Source of the DNA: Marsupella aquatica
Lineage: Eukaryota > Marchantiophyta
Length of the DNA stretch: 64,000 bases
Direction: 5' to 3'
Assembly (NCBI GenBank): GCA_973895155.1
Contig: OZ316893.1
Span: 18,972,001-19,036,000, forward strand
Part shown: positions 34,027-45,052 of the stretch, one piece after another
Position numbering within the stretch: position 1 is the stretch's first letter
How the letters are laid out: each line of letters starts with the position of its first letter
Made by a program: the position numbers and the translations under genes
The notes under the pieces: model-generated
Databases searched by the model: none
What the model was told of the DNA's origin: nothing
What the model saw: the letters and a program-made list of their open reading frames with translations, nothing else

Positions 34027-34707
34027 TCAAAGCCAAGAAATGTGATCTCTCATGGGAGTGTGCAAAGTAGGATCTATGGCATGGTGATGACAATAGAAGA
34101 TCCATCGATCAACACCATGTGCAGAGTGATCATAGATGTGTCTGTCACAAGCATAACCTTCTGCTTGACGCTCCTTCAAACAATGAAAGTGCCACATGGT
34201 GGGACACCTAACACAGTGGACTATGTCCACCCAGAAATCTTCATCGTGCTGACCACATGCCTTGCACTTATGAAGTGGGCAAGCTGTGGCAAGATCGGGC
34301 AAACATGAAAAACAAAAGAACCTCACACAATATCTGTCAGGGCATTTCCTAACAAGTGGTGGAGCATCAACAGAGCCCTCATAAGACCCCAACTTCCCAC
34401 AATGTGCACACTTAGCCTGCTTCTCCAAACAATCAGTGCACATCCAGCCTCCCTGGTGTGCTGACGGGAGGCCCACCCCTGGACAGTTGTTTTCTGCAGC
34501 AAGGTCAGACTCCGGGTTGAGGTGGAAATGCCTCATGCAAGGGCCCTCACATATGGCTAAGCCACCACCATCGTCACAAATGGCACAACAATGAGCTGCC
34601 TTCTGGAAAATCTGACTTGCGGAGAAGTTACTACCATCTGGCCCAACTACACCTGTGTTGCTCACCTCTGTCCCCCGCTTCTTGGCTCGGATTTTAGGGC
34701 GTGCCAT
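34027..34707 (-). CDS. EDM2-like PHD-finger protein carried by CACTA copy 1
   Basis: 226 residues, single exon, ATG to TAA. A basic N-terminus (PKIRAKKR) is followed by a PHD-type zinc finger CAICDDGGGLAICEGPCMRHFH ending in MCTDCLEKQ, a second zinc cluster CAHCGKLGSY with RYCVRFFCFSC, then CPLHKCKACG and CVRCPTMWHFHCL, and the tail YCHHHAIDPTLHTPMRDHI. The order, the DGGxLxxCEGxCxRxFH finger and the tail resemble the PHD module of plant EDM2, which reads histone H3 methylation and controls silenced transposon-containing loci. EDM2 continues into a methyltransferase-like domain; this protein stops right after the tail. Copy 2 has four residue changes, none at zinc ligands. Confidence 0.8.
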   Translation of the reverse strand: MARPKIRAKKRGTEVSNTGVVGPDGSNFSASQIFQKAAHCCAICDDGGGLAICEGPCMRHFHLNPESDLAAENNCPGVGLPSAHQGGWMCTDCLEKQAKCAHCGKLGSYEGSVDAPPLVRKCPDRYCVRFFCFSCLPDLATACPLHKCKACGQHDEDFWVDIVHCVRCPTMWHFHCLKERQAEGYACDRHIYDHSAHGVDRWIFYCHHHAIDPTLHTPMRDHISWL

Positions 34708-35375
34708 GCCTACGCATGAGATAGATAGTACAATTTAGCAGAGTGCACGGACAATACAATTTAGTGCAGTGTACAAAAAGTACAGTGTAGCATATAGACT
34801 AGAGTGGCAATTGCTACTGCAATGAAATGTTCACACACATGTGCAGAGTAGACATACTTTTTGGTTTGTTGAGCCCACACTAAAAACTGATCCCCTCGTA
34901 CAATAGCTCCACCTACACCTCAATTTTGTGGCTATGATTCACCAAAGGAGATCTGCAACAAGATTTAATGCATTTGAATCACATATAACAGTCGTGACAT
35001 GTAAAATAGGCATTTTTGAACAGGATTGGTATCAAGCAGTGTGATCAGGGTTGTAATTTATACATCCTAAATAGGCTATGATAGTGAATGAGACAAATAA
35101 GTTAGGCAGAAATCACTTTTTCCAGGTTATCACATGGCCCATTAATTCCAGTCTTTGAAAGGAGACTTTTAAGTGAGCTTGCTAGCCTCTTAAATTAGGA
35201 TATTGTACTTAGTGCAGCCATAATAGGATAAGTTATGTACTGTTGACCCTAAACCCTGGACCCAAAATTGGTCATAATTCAAAATCTTAAGTAAATATCC
35301 TCTCTGTTCAAGTCAAAGTGTTAAGTTATAGGTCAATGGTCTCTGGTTTGTGCATGCGGTGTGACAAGTGGTCCT

Positions 35376-36622
35376 CTAGAGCGTGTGATCCAAACATGTG
35401 TAGACACCAAAGTGACCGGTGGTGGGGTCTGGGAGGGCAGGACAAGTGACATCGCCAGGCACACTGCAGGATGGCGAGTGGTTCCAGATGATACATTGTG
35501 CTCTGTGAAAAAACCGACATCCAAGAGAACGGTCATCCAACTCTAGGCCAGAAGCCCTACAGGCAGGACAGTCATATTGGCAACTGTGCACACACCCTTG
35601 GGCCCTAATTTGTGGCGGGTCATGTATGAGAGACAGAAATACCAAGGATGTTGGGAAGGGTGGAGAAGCAGGTACAGGCCGGCTGTAGTTGTTCCTGGCA
35701 ACAACTGGGTACTCAAAGTACCATGCAGACTGGGCTGGAAGGATCCCAAGTCTGACATACTCAAGGCGCAACATCTCTGCCTTGCGTGCAAGCCGCACAT
35801 GTTCAGCGTTGCGGGTCCTCACCATAAGTGTTGCTTTTGTGGAGATGTCGTGTGTTCACGTCCTCTGATAAGCACCTTCGATCAGCAAGGTGAGCAGGAG
35901 CTGTACTTGCCTCACCAACAACAACCAACCTTAAATTATCAGTTCCCACTCACTGTGTCATTCCATTGGTTCCAGCTAGGGGTCACAGTGTAAACATAGC
36001 ATGAAACACTCCTAATCAACTTGCTTACAAACTACAATATCCAGAAAGAGTGAAAGTCTCACCCTCCAGTGAGCAGCAGAGAGGTAGTTCACTAGATGTG
36101 TTGATGTGCAGTTAAACCTCCACTATTGCTTACTTCTGGTGTATGCTGCTCAGAAGAAGACATATTAGTAGCAGCAAATTGCAAATAATGGCCATAAGCA
36201 AACCGTGAGAGTTTGCAGAATGCTACGACAAATCCATCACAGCAGTGCTCCACAGGAATGAAACCAAGCAAAATTTGGTGACCTCGGCCAATGACAAGGC
36301 CAATGTAGTGAACAATCCTTGACCGATCAGGATATGGATTGGAATTACAATTAGTCAGCTCTTCTTCTTTGTTTTCTAACTCTGGGGGAAATGAGCATGA
36401 CCAGGGAATTCTTTGAGAAATAGAAGTGCACAGGGAAAATGAAATTGGCTCATTCAGCTGCGCAAGACCGGCCATTGCAGCAAACTTGGACAGTTGTTCT
36501 GCAATACATAAAATACCCTGACTTACATGCAATCGATACAATCTGCTTCTGTTGGCTGTCCTATAGCTCACGGTAGTGCCGTTGGGATAGGGTAAGTGAA
36601 TATTGCCATAGCTGAAGCACAT
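35376..36622 (-). pseudogene. Cys-rich gene of unknown function at the 5' side of CACTA copy 1
   Basis: Two minus-strand open frames probably belong together. 36622-36092 contains GLAQLNEPISFSLCTSISQR and HYIGLVIGRGHQILLGFIPV; a donor-like GTAAGC lies in CCAGAA/GTAAGC near its end. 35825-35376 contains RLARKAEMLRLEYVRLGILP and a Cys/His-rich tail (GCVHSCQYDCPACRASG, HRAQCIIWNH) that might bind zinc. I recognise no family. In copy 2 both frames have gained stops. Homology with copy 2 begins inside the first frame (about 36480), so the 5' exons of the gene differ between the elements. Confidence 0.4.
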
Positions 36623-39600
36623 TGAGCTTGCAGCAAGAAGTGAAGGAGCATGGCCAAAAGCAGAAAAGACAGACAGGTTTTACAAGAAGAAACTAACAAC
36701 CGCCAATCTGCTCAAATCCGCTGCATAGATCAAACCCTCCAAACTACACAGCCCTCCTTTGAAAACAATCCAATGTGCTTTGGCTGGTGGATGACAAGGA
36801 CTGGGAGAAGAGGAAACGTCTACACAATCAATCCCAATGACGGGACACAGAGACCAGGCACAGAGAGGATTTGTGCTTAGACAAAAACCACAAATTGTAG
36901 CATGGGCGCCATAGCATTGGGCGGCAATGGGAAGAATTACATCAAATGAGTGGACAGAGAATGAACAGTCCGGTTATAGGCAAACAGCGACTGATGCCCT
37001 GATGCAATGAAACACGCATTGACATAGCGGAGGGACATAAAAACTACATAAGCCAACTTACTGACCTTTTAAGGCCCACAATTTCAAGGGGAGGGACAAA
37101 GACAGCAATAACAGACGCAGAGACAAAGCTGTACTCTGTCAATTGAGTAGGCAAGTGGGTGGGTGAAGATCAACAACCAATGTAGCAGCGCAACCAGAGT
37201 AGCAACAAAGAAGCAGGTTGCCCTCAGTCTCCTATTTTTCAAGCAGCTCGTGCTCGCGGTCAATCTCCTATTCTGCAAGCAGCTCACGCTCGTCCCTCTT
37301 GTTCTGCAAGCAGGTCATTCTTGTCGGCGATGGTGCAAGCTGTCCTCCTAAACTCTGACACTCAAAATGAAAAGACCAAGCACCTCCAATCTGTTTGATC
37401 CCTTCTGCAAGCAGCCGAGCGGCAGACGATAATGTAGGGATCAAGAACCAAGTGCCAGACGGACATTGCACAAAATGAGGACCGGGGGCAGAGACAAAAT
37501 CTACCGAAATCTACCGAAATCTACTTCTTGGGGTCCAGCCCACGGATGGACATCATGCAAGGTGGTCAAAAATGGTAAGTGCAATTGTTGGAGAGTTGTA
37601 CTCGCGATTACTAACGGTGCATCCACAAAACGCGTCATCAAGTTGTCAGTGCGGCCACAACAATTTTGACAATCTCAGGATCACAGGTCCACAAACAAGT
37701 TGCAAATGAAGACACACAACGTCCAGGAGGGAAAGTCCGCAACACTAACCCTTTGTAAAGCCCCCGAGCTTACCTTCTAGCTGCCGACGCAAAGAGAAAA
37801 CCTACTCGGACACTGAAGCAACCCTAAACTCAAAGTCTCACCTTAGCGCAACAACTCCTGGATTGGATTCAGCTAGCTCAGGCTCAATGAAGCATGTCGC
37901 CTCGGGCTCTCCGGATCCTCCCAAGGCAGCAAACAAGTTAGGGTCCACGGTCCTTGTACCTTCACCGCACCGTTGTGTCCTTCCCAATGCCTCCTCTGTA
38001 GTTGCGTCTTGTCTGCAACTCTACAGCTCCTCGTGTTGCTCTGCCGCACTTAGTTATATTCCAACGCCCGATCGTGACCAAAAAGAGTTTTCTCCTGCTG
38101 GACAGCACTAGGCATTTGTTCAATCTCTTGATCACGCGTAAGCAGCTACAGGTATGAATCACTCAGTTGGCAGCTCAATACGCTTACAGCAAGAGGGCGC
38201 AATAGGTAGAAGCTCGCGCTACCTAGACCAGCACAAGGACAAAGCATTAACATTGAAACTGTACCATGGAGCTAGAGAAAACCACAGAGTAATTGAAGCC
38301 TAACAATACCCTTCTTAGCTCCCGACTCCAAACTCTTGGCTCCCAGTTTGCAAGAACAAGCACTATGAAAATATGGATTCCCACATTGACTGTGTCCGCA
38401 GAACAGATGCAACCCGCATGCAACTTCACCAGCTCAACGGCAGCTTGACAACTGAAGGACCTCCCAATGAGCCTCACGGCCTCCCGATGCTCGTTATGGG
38501 TGCAGCAAAAGGGTCTATACCACAACTGTGACCGAGATTGTCACCCAAAACCTTGAAGAAACCCCAACCTCCGACTCCTCAAACTCCGACAAGCTCCTCA
38601 CGAATGTTGCAGCAGCCACAACCTTCTTCGCCCTACCAGCCAAAAACTAAATGTCCCTAAAGGAGATCGAGCAGGAATGCAGGTCTATGAGTAGACTGCA
38701 AGCGCAAGGTTAGATCACTGCAACTGCCTGAACACTGCTCCTCGAGAGCATAAACAAGCACATAACGCGCGGGAAGTTCACTCCGCAATGGTCGCAAAAA
38801 GTGGGCAACACTGAAAGGAAAACCCTACGTAAAACCCCGAACACTCCACCCCTCACGTTCTAAGTTCAATGACAATGGCGAAAACTCCAAAGAGACTCCC
38901 AAAGTGAAGTTTAGTGCCTGAAACCGAATTAGGGGAAGCCACTCAGCCTTACCGTTTGAGTGAGCCGTTGAGTGTCACCCAAAGTGGGACAAAGCTACAA
39001 AGTGTTACTGCATGGCCAACTTAGGCAATGAATGGTCATATTTGCACATACATGGTCGGTAGTGATATTTTATTGCACGCCGTAATCAGGATTAAGGTTG
39101 CCCAACATTATATCCGGTCCTAAAATGCAATATTCCCGGTGCAAGAATGTGACCTAGCTCTAATGTATGAAAAAGGACCGGTACAAATCTACCTTTGTGC
39201 ATCTTGACCTTTTATAGATGGATTTAGTAATGGCCAAGAATATCTTGACCGTCCCTCCATGGTCCAACCTCCATGAACCCCACTTCATTAAACCCAAAAC
39301 CTTTTTGGTCACAAATAAGGAAATTTAATGAGTTATGCCCCTTGCTATCACCCTCTTTATAGATTTATTTTTTTGTTTGAAATTTTACATTTATTCCGCG
39401 TGAACCCCACGGATGGGGGAACCAGTAGGCCAAATGGCATCATAAAACCTCAACACCCAAAGGAGGCAATAACAAAGAGTTACTCAACCAGGGTCATCAG
39501 ATCAGGCAAAGATTGCGAAGCCGTTCTTCTAGTGGTCCATGCAACAAGTAACAACTAGGGAATAAGCACTAGAAGGCGCAGTAGGTCAGCATAGTGTAAG

Positions 39601-40020
39601 TGTAAAGTGTCAAAGCATTGTCTAGTACTAAATTAATCCACCTGATTAGTAAGAAGGGGGTGTATACTGTAATGGGAAAAAGAAAAAAAAACCAAGGCAT
39701 GAGCAAGGGCCACCAAGAGTGGTGCAGCTATAAGCTATAGGGATTGAACACAATGCGGGGGGGCAGTGGCACTATGTATGAGGAAATCACGGGAGTATCG
39801 GTGTCAAATGAGTCGACAAAACTCCCAGATAGCCACACAGTATAAATCAATCTCACAGAAGGCTGCCATCAATGGAGGAAACAATTTGACACGACCCACA
39901 TCTGAGAGTGTGAATTCGCTCGATCTCTAGCAGTTCTTTGGCACTCGATAGACGTCGGTGCTTTCGGCTCAAAGATGAAGGAGAATTACCCCTCCTCAAC
40001 ATAGAGTGAACATTACCCAT
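36623..40020 (-). other. 5' region of CACTA copy 1, specific to this copy
   Basis: Only short ORFs lacking domains occur. This 3.4-kb stretch has no recognisable match in copy 2, although the 12.8 kb downstream are near-identical. A few CTGCAAGCAGCTC-type short repeats are seen at 37225-37320. It may hold the element promoter and captured non-coding DNA. Confidence 0.5.
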
Positions 40021-40220
40021 GATGTGCTAGACTATTCACCCTTCACAAAGTAGCAAGGTTACTTCTCATAGTCTTTTAGTGAACCATAAAACTCTCATAG
40101 TCTTTTCTAGTCTTCAACAAAACCGGTGCAATGGGTGCGAGTCGTTTTAAGTATGGAAAAAGGACTTAGTGGGCATAGTCCTATAAGGTATGGTCTAAAT
40201 TGCCCCGGTTTCTACTAGTG
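40021..40220 (-). repeat. CACTA copy 1, 5' terminal inverted repeat and subterminal region
   Basis: The last 18 bases are the inverted terminal repeat. About 200 bp (with AGTCTTT- and AAGTCCTT-type units) match 45380-45580 of copy 2, after which the two elements diverge. Confidence 0.8.
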
Positions 40221-40223
40221 TAT

Positions 40224-41094
40224 TGAAGCTTGGAGGTGTCAAGTTTGAGGTGGAAAAATACGATGGGCGAAATAATTACTTGCTATGGGAGAAGTAGGTC
40301 AAGGGAATTTGTTGTGCTATGGGCCTAGATCATCTGCTATCTACTCGGGAGGAGTCTAGCAGTGAGGAGGAGATCTCATTGAGGAAATGAAGGTAGGAGC
40401 AAGTGATTGTTGTTAATGCGATGATGCTGTATCTGAAGTCACACATCATCAAGAAGCTGGATGACTATGAGGATTGTGTATCCTTGTTCAAGGCCCTAAG
40501 TGATAAGTACTACTACGAAGATACCTTAGATCAGTTGTACAAGAAGTATCTCTTGATGAGCTTAGCTGTGGATTTGTCAAAGATGAAGATAAGGCATTGC
40601 TTCTTCTCAACTCCTTACCCCCATTGTATCAAGGTTTGATGCAAGTTCTCTTGTATAGAGACCTCAAAATCATTTCATATGATGAGGTGGTAAGTTCTTT
40701 GCTGTTAGATGGTGCAAAGAAGAAATTGGATCATGCCCAGACACCATCTTCATCCGGCACTACGTTGAATGTGAACTGTGGAAGGACTCAACAGCGGATA
40801 ATTGGAGAAAATAGGTCTTTTTCACAATCATACCCTTCACAAAATAGAAGCAAGGACAAGGTTAGGTCTAAGTCTAGATCTAGGTCTAGAGAAAAATCTC
40901 TAGAAAGGAAACCGATTATATGTTGGAAGTGTGGCAAGACTGGCCACATGAAAAGAGACTGTCGAGTCAAGCAGACTCATCAACCATCAGCGAATGCAAC
41001 CACTGATGTTGATATGATCAATTTACTTGATGATGACATTTTATGATACCGAGGTTTTCCTCTCAACGTAGTGTCACATCCAAGTGATGATGAT
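40224..41094 (+). pseudogene. gag: copia Gag with CCHC zinc knuckle
   Basis: Directly after the CACTA target duplication the frame gives VKFEVEKYDGRNNYLLWEK, the typical copia Gag start, followed by stops where Gln or Trp is expected. ORFs 40403-40639 and 40597-41046 continue through the capsid region (LYKKYLLMSLAVD; LLLNSLPPLYQGL in the shifted frame) and the Arg/Ser-rich segment to the zinc knuckle CWKCGKTGHMKRDC near 40921-40962. Gag coats element RNA in the particle. Frameshift and nonsense mutations show it is dead. Confidence 0.85.
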
Positions 41095-41100
41095 TGGATA

Positions 41101-41391
41101 CATCAGTGATTTCACTAACTCTGGACATTTTTTTGTCCAATTTTTGATCATAAAATTTCCAACACCAATTATTATTTTCCCTATAACTTGAGTTCTAGAG
41201 TACATTGTATGTTATGCATAGATTTATTAGGAGTAGCTTGTTAAGCTTCATATATCTTGATCAAAAAATTTCAAATATGATATTGATAAGTTTCATATTT
41301 ATTTACAATTTAGTTGATTTAAATTTCCAAAAAGTTGTTATGAAATTTCCAAATCGTTAATAATATTCCAGAATTAGTGAAACTATTGATA
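41101..41391. mobile_element. 291-bp MITE with about 24-bp inverted repeats, TA target site
   Basis: The copia protease frame breaks after TGGATA (41100) and resumes at CTAGATAGT (41394). The insert starts CATCAGTGATTTCACTAA and its end, read in reverse, starts TATCAATAGTTTCACTAA; 20 of 24 positions agree (my alignment). TA flanks both ends, the target used by Tc1/mariner-type transposases. It is very AT-rich and has no coding capacity. Confidence 0.75.
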
Positions 41392-41393
41392 TA

Positions 41394-42300
41394 CTAGATA
41401 GTGCATGTACCTTTCACATTTGCTCTAGGAGAGATCATTTTTGTTCTTACACGGATTCCAACAGTTCAATGTTGATGGAAATAGAATCCCATGTCAAGTG
41501 GTTGGACTTGGATCTGTGAATTTCAGATGTTTGATGGTGTTGTGAGTACGTTGAGAAAATGTGAGATATATTCCCAGCATGATGAAAAATCTTATTCACT
41601 CGAAAGAAATGGCCATCGGTGGAGTTATGCTAATGGTGTCCTTCAGATTTCAACTGATACTAAAGTTGTGTTGAATGGAAAAAGGCATAAAAATCTATAC
41701 ATTTTGGAGGGCAATGCATTCTGTGATGAAGCCAATGTAACCTTATCTCACAAGAAGACGACCCGACTATGGCATTTCAGATTGGATCACATGAGTGAAA
41801 AAGGTTTGGCTGTTCTTCAAAAAAAGGGATTACTTTCTAATTTGCAATCTTGTAAGGTAGATTTTTGTGAGCATTGTGTGCTTGGAAAGTAACATAGGAA
41901 ACCCTTTGGAGTTGGAACTCACACCAGCAAGGAGGTACTTGAGTACATAGTGATGTGTGGGGACCAGCCGTTACTCCCTCGCATTCTGGAAGAGTTTACT
42001 ATGTCACGTTCATTGACGATTACTCAAGGTACGTGTGGATATACTTTTTACACAATAAGTCTGATGTTTTTGCCACTTTGAAGGAATGAAAAGCCCAAGT
42101 TGAGAATCAGACTGGTAACAAGGTGAGATATCTTCGATCGGATAATAGCAGTGAATACAGTTCTAGTAAATTTAGAACGTATTGTAAAGAGTAGGGGATT
42201 ACACGCCATCACAACAAGTTATACTTCTCAGCAAAATGGTATTTTTGAGAGGCACAACCAAACACTATTGGAGCGCTCGAGGAGTATGTTGAGCCAATCA
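41394..42300 (+). pseudogene. pol: copia protease remnant, GAG-pre-integrase and integrase core
   Basis: 41394-41440 reads LDSACTFHICSRRDHF, the copia protease active site with DSG changed to DSA. 41491-41892 contains the pre-integrase zinc domain (LWHFRLDHMSEKGLAVLQKK ... FCEHCVLGK). From 41945 come HSDVWGPAVTPSHSGRVYYV and YLRSDNSSEY, the first and second catalytic aspartate regions of integrase; the third (NGIFERHNQTLLER) is in another frame. At least three stops occur (near 41891, 42088, 42194) plus a frameshift. Integrase is cut at about 42300 by the next insertion. Confidence 0.85.
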
Positions 42301-42999
42301 TTGTAACGCCGATGACATGGTCCTTATTCTATAATCTGAGTAACTAGGCTGTTGTATGCAAGGAGTAGCTATTGATATTGCATAACAATTAGCAGGCTGG
42401 CAAGAATAAGGGCAATCATGGCGTTAAGAGTAGGGATAAATGTATTTCAACTTGAAGACTGCACAACCAAGGCAGACACAATTGAGGTAGTCACTATCAA
42501 GGCCACAAAGGAGAAACTGGGGAAGAGAGGATTCAGCTCTTCAAGCATACCATCTTCTTGACAAGCAAGATGGAGCATGGAGGCTCTTCAAGACGCCGGT
42601 ACGGAGGTAGGCGTGGTAATTCAAGGAAGCGAGTCTCCATAGCTGAATATGAAGTTGTGGGGTATGGTGATTGTGCTCAGGATGAAATCTAAATGTCTTG
42701 GGTGTGTAGCTTCATTTTGTTAGTTAGGTTAGTGGTTCATAGTCTAGTCTTAGAATGTTAGGGAAATAAAAGGCTATATCACGGGTGGTCGACGACCATA
42801 TCTCATTCAATACGTCACCAAATCCAGATCTATAAAGAGCATTGGAAAGATCTGGTCAAGGCGAGTAAAATCAATATAAAACACTTGGGAAACAAAGGTG
42901 TATTAAGAAAGATACGACCTTATTAGTGTGACGGGTTAACTTGTGGCTGGAATGAGCGGATTCGGCTTCGGTTTCGGGTTACCCTAAGCTGAGGCCACA

Positions 43000-43165
43000 G
43001 CTTAGCTCAGGTCAGCTCGGCTTCAGCTTAGCTCAGGTCAGCTCGGCTTCAGCTTAGCTCAGGTCAACACAGCTTCAGCTTAGCTTAGGTTAACACGGCT
43101 TCAGCTTAGCTCAGGTCAGCACAGCTTCAGCTTAGCTCAGGTTAACACGGCTTCAGGTTAGGCTT
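43000..43165 (+). repeat. 26-bp minisatellite, unit AGCTTAGCTCAGGTCAGCTC..
   Basis: At least six units of 26 bp in tandem, each AGCTTAGCTCAGGT followed by CAGCTCGGCTTC or AACACGGCTTC variants. Related TTAGCCTAAGCTCGGGTTCGG-type strings continue to about 43350 in a degenerate form. Confidence 0.85.
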
Positions 43166-43689
43166 AACCTGAACCCGGGTTAGATTGAGCCCGGGTTAGA
43201 CAGAACTTCGGTTAGCCTAAGCTCGGGTTCGGGCTCAGCTTAGCCTAGGTTAGCGGATAGCGGGTAGCAGCCTAACCCGAGACCACGGGTTAGCTCTAGT
43301 CGGGCTAGATAGGATAGCTAGGTTAGCTAAACTCAGATTAGCTATGTAACTCGGGTTAACGCAGTGGTGAGTACCCCCTCTTGGTTACGGGGGTATAACT
43401 TTCTGTGTATTTGACCAAATCGGCTATAATTGACCTCGTTGGAAAGAGGAGCTCAAGCCGCTTCCAACGCTGCTATCAACGCAGCAAATGGTTGAATAGG
43501 GAAATCGGGAGAGGAGGCGCAAGCTCACAAAAACCATGGAAGAGGGCCAAATCCGAAGTACATAGTCAATTTGAGATAGAAATAAAGTTGCGAGTTAGGG
43601 TTCAGTAGTTAGAGATAGTGGCGGCTCTATTAGGGCTGGGATGGGGCTCCAGCAGCGTAGTATCCACCCATTTGGGCTCAGTATGAGAG

Positions 43690-43726
43690 TATATAGAGCA
43701 GCCCCCCGGTAGAGGCAGGGGGACTT
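43690..43726 (+). promoter_or_regulatory. putative LTR core promoter with hairpin
   Basis: TATATAGAGCAGCC followed by CCCCCGGTAGAGGCAGGGGG, a stem-loop-forming stretch. The same arrangement occurs on the minus strand in the Ty3 LTR near 11200. This suggests a TATA box with a structured start of the transcript. Confidence 0.45.
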
Positions 43727-43770
43727 CAGTTGTGTGATCTCACGTAGACTAAGCAACAGGGAGGAGCTCT

Positions 43771-44115
43771 GTGCAAGGAAGGCTGGACTTGGAAGCTGTG
43801 TGTTGGGGAGAGCTTGGTTGTGCTATTACTCAGGGAGTAATTAGCCACGCTTCACAGCAACAATTGGCCAGGTTTGCAAGCTGGATTGTGGCTCTTTCTA
43901 GTAGGCAACACAATTGGGTTCTTTTCCCCCGATATAGAGCCTTGGTGATAGGTGATGTGTTGGTGATTGTAAACTATAGGGAGGATTTCAATAAAATTTG
44001 CGGTGAGCACATTAGGAAGGCTGAGACACTAATTGAGGGGCAGCAGGAGGAGCATTTACAGTTCAGTCTGGCAAGGCTACGTGATCCATGGGGAGTCCCG
44101 GCCTTTGTCTGGTAG
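43771..44115 (+). CDS. hypothetical 114-residue ORF inside the LTR-like insertion
   Basis: ATG-started open frame; hydrophobic and basic segments (GVISHASQQQLARFASWIVA, YRALVIGDVLVIVNYRE) but no recognised domain. It lies just downstream of the promoter-like hairpin at 43690, where an LTR transcript leader would be. It may be a chance ORF. Confidence 0.2.
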   Translation: MQGRLDLEAVCWGELGCAITQGVISHASQQQLARFASWIVALSSRQHNWVLFPRYRALVIGDVLVIVNYREDFNKICGEHIRKAETLIEGQQEEHLQFSLARLRDPWGVPAFVW

Positions 44116-44899
44116 AGAGCACTAAGGGATTTATGGCCAGAGCTGAGCTTGTAGGGCAAGCATGAGGCCGGGCCTTCTTGTAGTCTGGGGTAGATCGCCG
44201 TTAGGCCCGGTACCAGCTTTGAAGTCGAGTCAACTGTGCATGTGTAACTTGACATTCTGAAATGTAGGTGTGAGATCTGTGCGTGCCCCCAAGAATGAAG
44301 TGCAGTGAAGGAGGTTGAATTCAGGATTGAGTTTGCAAGGCAAGTACGGGATTGGTTCGAGTACAATCTGCCGTCACAATCTGGAGTGAGCCGGGCTCAG
44401 GTTCAGGATTGAGCTTGCATGGCAAGCACAAGGCTTGCAGGGCAAGCACGTCCCAATCTGGAGGAGACAACCTTCGGGCCTATTGTTCGGATCAAGTATT
44501 CTCAGTGAACTATTGTGCACATCTTTGAATCTAATTGACTTTTCCTCTCAGGCCTCATTTCTCTCATGGATGTGTGTGTGTGTGAGGCAATCTGAGTGTA
44601 TGATGGGACTAGCAACGCCACTGAGAGGTGTACCGGGTGCATTGAAGTGGGTTGGGTGAGGGCTGTAATAGCTCTGATTGCTGAGAGTGGAATGGCAGAG
44701 TGGTGGGGCAATGGCTTAGAAGTCCCTAAGCCGGGAATCAATCATGAGTCACTGGTTTATGGGTACATTCCCGTGGCCCTATGAGGAAACACATGGGGCA
44801 AATCCCTGCCCATTGGATCCGAGGGAGGGAAGATCTTTGAACAAAGAAAATGTAACTAATGAAACCTATATAAAAATCCTCAAATCTTGATTTTATAAT

Positions 44900-45052
44900 T
44901 ATCTCAAGGATATCAAGTATTGTCAAAATGTGTTTTTTTCTAAATAACAAGACAAATTTTTATTGTTTCAAAAATAATAACAAGGGGTACTAGACGGGGG
45001 TCCGTTCACAGGGGGTAGAGATTTTTTACTGGGAGTAGGGGCCTAGGGTACG
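44900..45052 (-). repeat. element terminus motif shared with 1557-1738
   Basis: The minus strand reads TACCCTAGGCCCC, AGTAAAAAATC, ACCCCCT and GTACCCCTTGTTATTA in the same order and spacing as at 1557-1738. It forms the right end of the insertion in copia integrase. Confidence 0.5.

Larger units (their letters stand above)
23669..40220 (-). mobile_element. CACTA (En/Spm) transposon, copy 1, 16,552 bp, TSD TAT
   Basis: It begins CACTAGTAGAAACCGGGG and ends with its reverse complement CCCCGGTTTCTACTAGTG. The 3-bp sequence TAT lies on both sides (23666-23668 and 40221-40223), the target-site length of CACTA elements. Genes on the minus strand from the 5' end (40220) are: Cys-rich protein, PHD, BRCT, F-box, TNP2, TNPA-like. 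It interrupts copia gag. The outer 12.8 kb (23669 to about 36480) matches copy 2 in inverted orientation, but the first 3.7 kb does not. Its transposase genes carry at least five stop codons. Confidence 0.95.
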
